Virus record (IMG/VR): IMGVR_UViG_3300030108_000202
Location: 1-29,653 of that record
DNA: 29,653 nucleotides
Strand: one strand, 5' to 3'
DNA from: a virus
Both the position numbers and the translations under genes were made by a program. The stretch's first letter is position 1. Every line of letters starts with the position of its first letter. Under the pieces are notes generated by a model. The model had not been told where the DNA came from. It searched no databases and saw only the letters and a list, made by a program, of their open reading frames with translations. Positions 1-8,067 of the stretch are shown one piece after another.

Positions 1-396
1 TAACTTATACACCACAGCACTTGTTGTTGCTGGGGAATCAAGATAACAAAAAGTTGTTATACCACCAGCTTTTACAGCACCTACGCCTCCAGCTTCATCC
101 CATTCTATTTTTGACCACTCAAGACCAGATAATCCAGAACCATCTCTTACTAATCTTAATCTTGACCAGCAATCTTCATTATCTCTATCAGATGATAACA
201 TTTGAGATACATGAATCATTACTTTGCTTGTTGTTGCAGTAGGAGTAATAGTTGCAGTAAGTCCAGTATCAGTAAAACTACTTGATGTTACATTTACTGC
301 TGTAGAAGCTGATCCCTGAACTACTTGACCAAATTTACCTAAAGGGAAGGTACTCCCATCTCTTTTTTGTAGTGTATCTACTTGAATTATACTCAT
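1..396 (-). CDS. fibre/virion-surface protein, 3' end cut by window edge
   Basis: A minus-strand frame stays open from the ATG at 396 to base 1, giving 132 residues without a stop, so the gene continues beyond the window. It begins MSIIQVDTLQKRDGS, an N-terminus I recognise from small fibre or surface proteins of marine phages. The rest is rich in Ser, Thr, Gly and Val and looks all-beta, similar in texture to C1q/TNF-like jelly-roll heads. The ATG overlaps the stop of the upstream gene as ATGA, so translation is probably coupled. It is the last visible member of the fibre operon. The role in host attachment is inferred from position and composition; no catalytic motif is visible. Confidence 0.7.
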   Translation of the reverse strand, partial: MSIIQVDTLQKRDGSTFPLGKFGQVVQGSASTAVNVTSSSFTDTGLTATITPTATTSKVMIHVSQMLSSDRDNEDCWSRLRLVRDGSGLSGLEWSKIEWDEAGGVGAVKAGGITTFCYLDSPATTSAVVYKL

Positions 397-845
397 ATGA
401 TTACAAAGCTACTCCCACTAGCGACTGTTAAAGTTCCAGAAATTGTTATTGTACCTACTGCCATAGCATTTTTGCCAGATGCAATAGACACATTGTTAAA
501 TGTCTGACCATTAGTCATAAAGAATGTAGAGGCTAGACTTGATGATGATACTGTTCCATCAGTTGGTGTACCAATATCTCTACTATTTCCTAATACTCTA
601 CCACTAAAATTATCTGTCGATAATGGAGCAGAACTAAATGTTATCTGTGATCCACTAATACTATATGCAGATGTGTATTGTACAACACCTGAAATAGATA
701 TTAAGGCATTAGCATCTGTCTGAGGTACAACAGCAGTACCACCACTTGTTAAGTTAAATGTTACTTCTGATCCGTCAAAGCCAGATGATATATCATCCAA
801 AATTGTATATTGTCCGTCTGTAGGACTAGTTCCAATATAGGACAT
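393..845 (-). CDS. small fibre protein with xYIGxxPT N-terminus
   Basis: The product is 150 residues. It opens with MSYIGTSPTDGQYTILDDIS and continues as beta-strand-like sequence (S/T/G/V-rich) with no catalytic motif. The end, around residues 125-150, repeats 'TITISGTLTVASGSSF', like the terminal turn of a beta-solenoid or trimeric fibre. The opening 'YIGxxPT' is shared with the next upstream gene (847-1485), which suggests both proteins attach to the same partner. It sits between two other fibre-like genes, with ATGA coupling to the gene below and 1 bp to the gene above. A virion surface role is inferred; the exact function is unknown. Confidence 0.7.
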   Translation of the reverse strand: MSYIGTSPTDGQYTILDDISSGFDGSEVTFNLTSGGTAVVPQTDANALISISGVVQYTSAYSISGSQITFSSAPLSTDNFSGRVLGNSRDIGTPTDGTVSSSSLASTFFMTNGQTFNNVSIASGKNAMAVGTITISGTLTVASGSSFVII

Positions 846-846
846 T

Positions 847-1485
847 TTATGTATTCCCCAATCTTACAAAACTTGCAAAAGTAAATGTTTCATTTGAATT
901 TCCATTTATTACACCATTGTTTCCATCAATACGAAATTTTACTCTATTAGTAGAAGTATTTGTTATATCTACAATAGTTGAAATAGAAAATGTGTGTTGA
1001 GCTGCATGATGAAGATTTGTCATACCTTGTGCCAATTTATCATAACTACCACCTGAATCAGAACTTGCAAAAATTTCAGCATTTATTTGGACATCATCAC
1101 TACCACTATCATAAGCTACACCAGTAAATTGTACTTGATATATACCAGTTTCAGTAAAAGAAAAATGACCACCACTTTCAGTTATACCAGTACCAATTCT
1201 ACCAGCCATTGCATCATCAATAGGTTCCCAATTTGCTACTGGATCTTGATTGCCTGATAAATCACCAGCTAGTCTATAACTAACTGCTTGTGATACAGGA
1301 TTTATACCAGTTGCTTTAGCTGCTGTAACTGCTGAATCTGCTATCTTAGCTGTGCTAATTGCATCATCAGCAATCTTTGCTGTACTAACAGCTGTGTCTG
1401 CTAACTTAGCTGTAGATATAGATCCGTCTGCTATATCTGCACCAGTAAGTATAGATCCTGTGGGTTGTCTACCTATATATCCCAA
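847..1485 (-). CDS. fibre protein: heptad stalk plus C1q/TNF-like head
   Basis: The product is 212 residues. Residues 1-10 carry the 'YIGRQPTG' opening. Residues about 15-60 are repeats of the type 'DxAISTAKIAD', a pattern known from trimeric phage fibre stalks. Residues about 65-212 are a beta-rich globular part ('GHFSFTETGIYQVQFTGVAY') that resembles C1q/TNF-like jelly-roll receptor-binding heads. This stalk-plus-head design and the place in the fibre operon support a role in adsorption. The head-fold call comes from pattern recognition only and has not been tested by structure prediction. Confidence 0.75.
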   Translation of the reverse strand: MGYIGRQPTGSILTGADIADGSISTAKLADTAVSTAKIADDAISTAKIADSAVTAAKATGINPVSQAVSYRLAGDLSGNQDPVANWEPIDDAMAGRIGTGITESGGHFSFTETGIYQVQFTGVAYDSGSDDVQINAEIFASSDSGGSYDKLAQGMTNLHHAAQHTFSISTIVDITNTSTNRVKFRIDGNNGVINGNSNETFTFASFVRLGNT

Positions 1486-1486
1486 C

Positions 1487-1837
1487 TTATGTAATCTCCA
1501 TTATTGATAATGCTGCATCTATCTTAGCTGAAACAGAGCAATCAATCTTTACTACATCTGTAGTTTGTAATACTACCTTTGATCCTGTAAGTACTTCAAG
1601 AGTACCACCAACAGGAATAGGAGCATCTTTTACTACAAATACAGTTTGATTTGTTTCTGTATCAGAAGTATCTGATTCAATCTTAACACTAACATTTACA
1701 GCTGATGAATGGACATTACATAGTAATAATCCTAGAACTACAGAAGTTGTAGAACTTGGTACTGTATATAGTGTTAAAGGCGTACCAGAGCTTGATGGCA
1801 TAGCATCATTTGTTTTTATTTTGAATGTATTAGCCAT
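1487..1837 (-). CDS. small virion-associated beta protein
   Basis: The product is 116 residues, beginning MANTFKIKTNDAMPSS. The middle reads as alternating hydrophobic and polar strands ('SSVVLGLLLCNVHSSAVNVSVKIES', read in two parts, then 'IPVGGTLEVLTGSKVVLQTTD'), a layout common in small marine-phage virion proteins of beta-sandwich type. The stop lies 1 bp from the next gene, and it follows the large fibre gene by 10 bp. The upstream sequence AAAGGA gives a reasonable ribosome-binding site. I do not recognise a specific family. A structural role is inferred from the neighbours. Confidence 0.6.
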   Translation of the reverse strand: MANTFKIKTNDAMPSSSGTPLTLYTVPSSTTSVVLGLLLCNVHSSAVNVSVKIESDTSDTETNQTVFVVKDAPIPVGGTLEVLTGSKVVLQTTDVVKIDCSVSAKIDAALSIMEIT

Positions 1838-1847
1838 TTTGTCCTTT

Positions 1848-3392
1848 CTATCCTAATGCTATTGCTAAAGCTGTAGCATCATCTAGTGAAGCACCAGCAG
1901 TAGCTGCTATTGTTAATGTTTCATTACCACCATCGCTACCTTCTGTAAAGCTAATATTACTACCAGCAACTAATTTACCATTTAGAAAACCAGCTGTAGT
2001 ATCATTAGCAGATACTTTAGTTTTTACATCAGTATCAGCAGTAATGGTCTGCCAAGCAGATCCGTCATAAAATTTTAAAAGATTAGTGCTTGTATTAAAA
2101 GCAAGATCACCAGCATCAAGACTAGAACTTGGATCACTAGATCCAACTCTATATCTGTCTGCAAAACTATTTACACCAGCTACATTTGTTGCAACAGTAT
2201 TAATATTTGTAACTGCACCAGCAACTGTAGATATATTAGAATTTGCTCCAGCTACAGTATTTACATTTGATATAGATCCAGCGACTGTGTTAACATTACT
2301 TATAGATCCAGCAACATTACCTATATCAGTTGCATCACTAGCAACAGCAGTAACATTACTTGCTATACCAGCAACACTAGATACATCACTTGCAACACCA
2401 GCAACTGTATTAACATTACTTATTGCACCAGCTACTGTATTAAGATTGTTTACTACAGAGGTAGATGCAAGGGTATTTAAGTCACTTACAATATCAGCTG
2501 TAGCTAAAGTATTTAAGTCTGAAACTATATCTGATGTTGCTAAAGTATTAAGATCAGATACAAAATCTGATGTAATTAAACTAGCTTTACCAGCTACTGT
2601 ATTGATGTTTGTTTCATTACTAGCAACATTATTAATGTTAGATGCGTTACCAGCTACTGAGTTTATGTTTGAAGCATTAGATACTACAGAAGATATATTA
2701 CTATTCATTCCAGCAACTGTAGTTACATTACTAGATATTCCAGCAACAGTTGTCACATTGGCGGCAACACCAGCGACCGAAGTGACATTAGATGATATAC
2801 CAGCAACTGTAGATACAGCAGATGATATACCACTTACTGTAGTAATATCTGATGCAATTCCAGCTACAGTAGACACATCTGTTATAGATTGTGAAAACTC
2901 TAGGGCGTTACCAGAACTGTTTACAGATAATATTTTATTAGCTACTAACTCAGGAAAGATAAGACCATAAGCAGTAGATGTTGTACTAGATGCTCTTGGT
3001 GAAAGGTTAATGTCATTGCCTTTTTGTTGTATCATAGCAATGATTTTGTCTAATTCAGTATTTAAAGTTTCAATAGGAAAGACACCTGATGTTGGAAAAT
3101 CAGTAGATCTTGATACAGATACATTTCTAGTAATAGTATATTTATGACCTACAGTAGCACCACCACCAAGTGTTATAGATCCACCACCAGTAACACCAGC
3201 ACCAGATACTGAGTATTGTGCAGCACTAGAAGGATTAGATGATAGTGTTAAGGTGGTATCTGTAGTACCTACAGTTTTTACTACTACAAGGTCATTATCA
3301 CTAAAAAACTCGAAAGGAATAGAAAATGTGGTTTGACCACCAGTAGCTGTGTATTGTACTCTAGGATTTGTATCGTTTATTACTAATGCCAT
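1848..3392 (-). CDS. tail fibre protein, T7 gp17-like anchor with decapeptide repeats
   Basis: The product is 514 residues. Residues 1-120 match the T7 gp17-type N-terminal anchor ('TFSIPFEFFSDNDLVVV' ... 'IETLNTELDKIIAMIQ') that fixes a fibre to the tail tube. Residues about 171-400 are roughly 18 copies of a ten-residue unit of type SNVTTVAGIS, broken in the middle (about 275-311) by three twelve-residue units of type TSDIVSDLNTLA. Residues 410-450 resemble the short 'GDLAFNTSTNLLKFYDGSAW' motif frequent near fibre tips. It starts with TAATG overlap to the gp16-like gene. A fibre role is well supported by the anchor; the receptor is unknown. Confidence 0.88.
   Translation of the reverse strand: MALVINDTNPRVQYTATGGQTTFSIPFEFFSDNDLVVVKTVGTTDTTLTLSSNPSSAAQYSVSGAGVTGGGSITLGGGATVGHKYTITRNVSVSRSTDFPTSGVFPIETLNTELDKIIAMIQQKGNDINLSPRASSTTSTAYGLIFPELVANKILSVNSSGNALEFSQSITDVSTVAGIASDITTVSGISSAVSTVAGISSNVTSVAGVAANVTTVAGISSNVTTVAGMNSNISSVVSNASNINSVAGNASNINNVASNETNINTVAGKASLITSDFVSDLNTLATSDIVSDLNTLATADIVSDLNTLASTSVVNNLNTVAGAISNVNTVAGVASDVSSVAGIASNVTAVASDATDIGNVAGSISNVNTVAGSISNVNTVAGANSNISTVAGAVTNINTVATNVAGVNSFADRYRVGSSDPSSSLDAGDLAFNTSTNLLKFYDGSAWQTITADTDVKTKVSANDTTAGFLNGKLVAGSNISFTEGSDGGNETLTIAATAGASLDDATALAIALG
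2193..2882 (-). repeat. in-frame decapeptide repeat array
   Basis: The DNA encodes residues about 171-400 of the tail fibre: ten copies of a 30-bp/10-aa unit, three 36-bp/12-aa units, then about eight more 30-bp units. The units are diverged in base sequence but keep Val-Ala-Gly at fixed places. This is a protein-level repeat, not CRISPR, since there are no spacers and the frame stays open. Confidence 0.9.
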
Positions 3393-6300
3393 TATCTTAA
3401 ACCTTTTTCTACTTTGTCAAAAGCTGAATCCAAAAACCATACATTCTGAAAAGGTATTAGTCTACGCACATTACGAGCTGTATGGTGGTTGTATTGCCCT
3501 GATCCCCATGTCCACATGATGTCAGCTATGTTAGCCATCTGACTAGCAGTTGGACCTAATACATCAGGTATAGGATTATTAAATAAATCTCTATATGTAC
3601 CATAAGGTTTCTTAGCACCTAACAATGGTCTAAGACCTATTTCATTATTTCCCATTCTTTCTAAGGCATTGTTTACATCTGAGTAAACACCACCAATACC
3701 TGATCTATCAAATGCATCTACGATTTTTTGACCGAATGGTTTTTTACTATAATCTCTATTAAATGCTCTTTGTCTAAATGCATCAACAGCTGCACCAGCA
3801 CCTAGTAATAATAAAGCACCTTGTAATTGATTGAAATCTCTTTCTTGTAGTCCTCTAAATAACATTCTTTGTGTAGATGCCATACCAAACTTTTTAAACT
3901 GTGCAATCATACCTCCTATTTCTGTATTTGCCCAGTTAGGTACATCACCTTTACTTGGTGTAACAATATCTATATTTACTTGTTTACCAATAGCTTGATG
4001 GTAAGCCTCTCTAGCTGCATCATCTGTCCATTCATCTGAGTTAGCTACTCTTAGTTGTGTAAAGTCATCACCATTATCTTTATGTGTTTTTTTGCCATTC
4101 TTACCAACACCATGTTTTTTATATTGGTTATATATTCTAGCTGCCATATTTTCATCTATACCTAGATTTAACATTCTAGCTTTATTAACTTTAGATATAC
4201 TGCCTTTACCCCATGCTTCAGCAGATTCTAATAATCTTGTGCCATTAAATAATGCAGCAACACTTTTTGCTCCAGCATTCCAAGGGTTGCTTAAATTTAA
4301 GAATGTAAAATATAAATTACCTACTTTTGACAAACCTCTTTCAAATTGATTAAATACACCAAAGGCATCACCTACATCATACATACTCATAGCTCTTGAG
4401 CTATTGTACATATCAAATGCTTCACCACCTAGTTGTGCAGACTTCTTTGACATATTGAATACTTCTTTACTCATACCTGATGTAAAGACTTCCCAAGATA
4501 ATCTAAATGTTTTACCAATGCCATTAATCATAACAAGTCTAGCTGTGTCTACTACTTGTGCTATACCAGTAAGCATAGTCATAGAATTATATAATTTACC
4601 CATTCTTATAGCTCTACTAATACTTCTATTAGGATCTTTAGCTAATCCATATGTACCTCTTATAAGACCTATACTTACATCTAAATCATCTAATATTTTA
4701 TCTCTAGTTTTGGCTAGTGCTATACCTTCTTTAGTATTTTCACCAACCTCTTTTATTGCTGCTGTATAGTCATCATAGATTTGTTTTATACCCATACCAT
4801 AGTTACCTTTACCAAATTGTGTTCCATAACCCATAGGATCACCAAACACTTTAGTTATTTCTATATCTGGTATAACTTGATTCCAATATACTCTCATTAA
4901 CAACTGAGTATCATCTTCTATAAAACCAGCTTTGATTAAGGCTCTATAATCTATATCTAACTCTCTAGCAAAAAACCTTGATGATATTTTTTCAAAGTTA
5001 GTTAAATCATCTACATTATCATCTACCATAGTACGCCATGTTTGTAGTTCTATGTGTGGGTTGTATGTTTTAAAATTATTTATTAACTCATCTATTTCAG
5101 TTTTAGACATATTAGGATATCTAAACTTTAATTCTTTTTCCATGATTGCAGCAAAGTTAGCAAAATCATTGTTAATTTTATCTCTACGATAAACTATGTT
5201 TATGTAATTTTTTTTCAGACCTTGACCTGATTCATACATCTTAATTCGTTTTTGTAATTTATTTCTAATCCCTGTAAATTTAGCTAAATTATCAGCAGCT
5301 CTTGTAGAATTTGGTCGTCTAGCAACAACACTTGTTAAGTTAGCTATAATAGCATCTACTTTTTTAAGATACTGTTTGTGCCAGTTTAGAGGTATTTGTA
5401 GATCAATATATTCCTGACCTAACTTTTTATAGAAGTTTTTATCTAATACACTAGATGCTCTTTTAACAAACTCATTAGCATCATCAAGGTAACCCATTCT
5501 ATACATAAATACTTGCTGTCTAAATTCTTTTTTAGATAGCATATTTTGACCTCTGTTAAATGTTTGTTTAATATGTTTTTCTATTTTACCTTTAAATTCT
5601 AATCCCATAGATCTGGTATATTCATCATACAATGTATCTATTTGTCTTTCTACAATGTACACATCTTGATATCTTTTCTTAACTGATCTTTCTATACTAG
5701 GATTAGTTGCAATATTTTTAAAGTTCTTAACTTGTAGTAAAGGTAGTTCTAATACTTTTTCTATAAACTCTTGAGCATTACTTGTACCATTTTTTAGTAC
5801 TCTAAATACAGGATTGAAAGGACCTTTTTCACCAAAAACACCTAATCCAGTTGGTTGTATTTGATTTTCTGCTTGATAATCTTCTTCAAACTTTTTCTTA
5901 GTTTTTGGATTTCTCATAGCACCAGCAGAATCAGAAGCTATATTATCTGCTTCATCATACATATTTGCATATTTATCAAATTTTTTACCACCAGCTCTAG
6001 CAGTTGGGAAAATAGCTGGTACTATAAATCCAGCAGCAGTTATAATCATACCCTCTCTAACTGTTCTATTGTCATGTAATACTTGTTTTGTTAATTCTTC
6101 AGCACCTAGTACACCACCAAACTTACTTATTTGTGCTAGTTTGTTACCACTAAGCAATACATTACCAGCTTTAGTAAACATAAATAAACTTGTTATATCT
6201 GTAAAACCACCAAGTATTCTACCAGCTATATATGCTGGACTACCATAGCCATTTTTAACATTTTGTTTAAATTCTTGAAATAGTTGTCTAGCGTGTTCTG

Positions 6301-6577
6301 AGTTTTTGGCGTGTAAAAAATTAGGTATTATTTCTTCATAACCAAAGAATTGTGGATCTCGATATATATTATATCTATTATTTACTTCATGTTCAGGATT
6401 ATCATGTATAGCTGCTTCTATTATTTTTTTTGCACCTATTGCAATTAGGTTCTCGTCTAAAAAACCTTTACCTATGTTTTTTGTAGTTGTACCTAGATTA
6501 TCAAAAAAACTTCTAGGTTTAACTATATCATCATAGTAGTCATATCTTTTACCATCATAAGCAGTAACTTCACCCAT
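3392..6577 (-). CDS. internal virion (DNA ejection) protein, T7 gp16-like
   Basis: The product is 1061 residues, shorter than T7 gp16 (1318). Position directly after gp14- and gp15-like genes and before the fibre gene matches the T7 order. The C-terminal third ('GDVPNWANTEIGGMIAQFKK', then 'LQGALLLLGAGAAVDAFRQR') resembles the ends of gp16-like ejection proteins of marine podoviruses. Hydrophobic stretches around residues 113-165 and 176-194 could enter the membrane. I see no lytic transglycosylase motif, unlike T7 gp16; a lysozyme-like domain sits in the preceding gene instead. The likely job is to form part of the channel that carries DNA across the cell envelope. Confidence 0.82.
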   Translation of the reverse strand: MGEVTAYDGKRYDYYDDIVKPRSFFDNLGTTTKNIGKGFLDENLIAIGAKKIIEAAIHDNPEHEVNNRYNIYRDPQFFGYEEIIPNFLHAKNSEHARQLFQEFKQNVKNGYGSPAYIAGRILGGFTDITSLFMFTKAGNVLLSGNKLAQISKFGGVLGAEELTKQVLHDNRTVREGMIITAAGFIVPAIFPTARAGGKKFDKYANMYDEADNIASDSAGAMRNPKTKKKFEEDYQAENQIQPTGLGVFGEKGPFNPVFRVLKNGTSNAQEFIEKVLELPLLQVKNFKNIATNPSIERSVKKRYQDVYIVERQIDTLYDEYTRSMGLEFKGKIEKHIKQTFNRGQNMLSKKEFRQQVFMYRMGYLDDANEFVKRASSVLDKNFYKKLGQEYIDLQIPLNWHKQYLKKVDAIIANLTSVVARRPNSTRAADNLAKFTGIRNKLQKRIKMYESGQGLKKNYINIVYRRDKINNDFANFAAIMEKELKFRYPNMSKTEIDELINNFKTYNPHIELQTWRTMVDDNVDDLTNFEKISSRFFARELDIDYRALIKAGFIEDDTQLLMRVYWNQVIPDIEITKVFGDPMGYGTQFGKGNYGMGIKQIYDDYTAAIKEVGENTKEGIALAKTRDKILDDLDVSIGLIRGTYGLAKDPNRSISRAIRMGKLYNSMTMLTGIAQVVDTARLVMINGIGKTFRLSWEVFTSGMSKEVFNMSKKSAQLGGEAFDMYNSSRAMSMYDVGDAFGVFNQFERGLSKVGNLYFTFLNLSNPWNAGAKSVAALFNGTRLLESAEAWGKGSISKVNKARMLNLGIDENMAARIYNQYKKHGVGKNGKKTHKDNGDDFTQLRVANSDEWTDDAAREAYHQAIGKQVNIDIVTPSKGDVPNWANTEIGGMIAQFKKFGMASTQRMLFRGLQERDFNQLQGALLLLGAGAAVDAFRQRAFNRDYSKKPFGQKIVDAFDRSGIGGVYSDVNNALERMGNNEIGLRPLLGAKKPYGTYRDLFNNPIPDVLGPTASQMANIADIMWTWGSGQYNHHTARNVRRLIPFQNVWFLDSAFDKVEKGLR

Positions 6578-8067
6578 TATGGAGCAAACCTATCTTCTAT
6601 ACTTAATGCTGGAAAGTCTACCATAGATCCTTGTGACCATGCATTTAGTAAACCTGATAGATATTCAAATCTTGTATAGTTACCACCCATACCTTTTTCT
6701 TTTTGCATTTTACCATCATTATATAATTCGTTTAATAATGTAGGTTCATATCCAGCTAATGTTTTACCTTTAACTGCTTCATCAGATCCATCATATGATT
6801 GAAATGCACCTATGTATTTTTTATCACCAGTTTTCATATAGTTACTAAGTGCTTTTCTAAATCTTGGTCCAATAAAACTTGTTTTACCAGTACCAGATAA
6901 ATATGCTAAATCTACTAATACTACAGCTAGTAAAGCATTTCTATTACCTCTTAGGTCCATACCAATTAGTGTTTCTACTTCTTTTAATGTTTGATCTACA
7001 ATTTGCATAAACATACGCTGACCATCAATCATTTTAAGTTTTTGTTCACCTCTAGTTAGCTTATCTATGTCATATCCCATATCTTCAAGTAATTTAATAT
7101 TTCTTTTACCACCAGCAGTATTTGGATTTATAGAAAAACCATAACCTATAGTAGGATCACCTTTATCACTTGTAGTGTATTCATATAAATCTTTTGATAT
7201 TAAAGAATCTTCAGAAACTTTTTGCACTCCTCCTAATTCAGGTGGAGTTTTATCACCTTTATATGTAGGATCATATACTGTTGCATAAAACCCACCTTCA
7301 TGTTTTCCTGTAACATTTAGGAATATATTATCTACTTCTAACATTTTACTATCCTTATCAAATTGGAATACACCTGAATATTTTGCAGCTCTAGATTCAT
7401 CACCATAAAGTTGTTGTGTTTGTTCTAGTATCATACTTTCATATTGTGCTTGTTCACCTAACTCTTGAAAAGTATCGACATTGAAATCTACATCTTGACC
7501 AAAAAAGAATTTGTAGATGTTGCTTATTGCTGGTGTTTCGTTAATTATATTTTCTATACCTTGTAGTCCTTCTTTTCTAAGGTTTCCTATATTCATAAGA
7601 AAACCAAAAAACTCTCTTGCAGCACCATCTAATGCTGGAATATTTCTTATCTGGGCATTATCTGCTCTAAGTTTATTATATAAATTATCGTATGCTTGTT
7701 TTTGTATTACACTTTTTTTAGTTGGGTGAAATTTATCTAGTTGTCCTTCAGGCATAAAACTTGCATCAGGACTATTAGGATTACTTAAATTACTAAACAT
7801 ACCATCACCAGCTACATCTATGTGTATATGATATGTAGGTTTATGTTTTGTTGATCTTCTATCGTAAGTAAATTTAATTCTACCATCTTCTATGTATTGA
7901 TATAATTTATTAGATTGTAAAAATTCATCTGTTAATCCCATTTCGTTTCTTTCAGAATCTGACATCATATTGATTCTTCTCATAATAGTATCTACAGCAT
8001 CATAATTTATTTGATCTTTAGATAGATGATTGTAAGTGCTATATATAGGGTATTGTACTAAAGCCAT
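6577..8067 (-). CDS. virion-associated lysozyme (GH24-type) internal protein
   Basis: The product is 496 residues. Residues about 250-450 look like a T4-type (GH24) lysozyme: the glutamate of 'KHEGGFYATVYD' (E257), an aspartate (D266), and the threonine of 'GDPTIGYGFSI' (T306) follow the E...D...T order of T4 lysozyme, with an insert of about 35 residues between D and T. The N-terminal half (1-245) matches nothing I know; it is probably a virion-docking part. Flanking gp15- and gp16-like genes with 1-bp overlaps suggest it is packaged and opens the cell wall during DNA entry, replacing the transglycosylase fused to gp16 in T7. A lysis role is a less likely alternative. Confidence 0.75.
   Translation of the reverse strand: MALVQYPIYSTYNHLSKDQINYDAVDTIMRRINMMSDSERNEMGLTDEFLQSNKLYQYIEDGRIKFTYDRRSTKHKPTYHIHIDVAGDGMFSNLSNPNSPDASFMPEGQLDKFHPTKKSVIQKQAYDNLYNKLRADNAQIRNIPALDGAAREFFGFLMNIGNLRKEGLQGIENIINETPAISNIYKFFFGQDVDFNVDTFQELGEQAQYESMILEQTQQLYGDESRAAKYSGVFQFDKDSKMLEVDNIFLNVTGKHEGGFYATVYDPTYKGDKTPPELGGVQKVSEDSLISKDLYEYTTSDKGDPTIGYGFSINPNTAGGKRNIKLLEDMGYDIDKLTRGEQKLKMIDGQRMFMQIVDQTLKEVETLIGMDLRGNRNALLAVVLVDLAYLSGTGKTSFIGPRFRKALSNYMKTGDKKYIGAFQSYDGSDEAVKGKTLAGYEPTLLNELYNDGKMQKEKGMGGNYTRFEYLSGLLNAWSQGSMVDFPALSIEDRFAP

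Noticed and set aside
2193-2882. CRISPR-like regular repeats
   Set aside because: The period of 30 bp has no spacers, units are diverged and the frame is continuous in the fibre protein.
2086-2970. A 294-codon plus-strand open frame
   Set aside because: It lies antisense to the fibre repeat array; its length is a by-product of the repeated codons, and it has repetitive composition and no ribosome-binding site.
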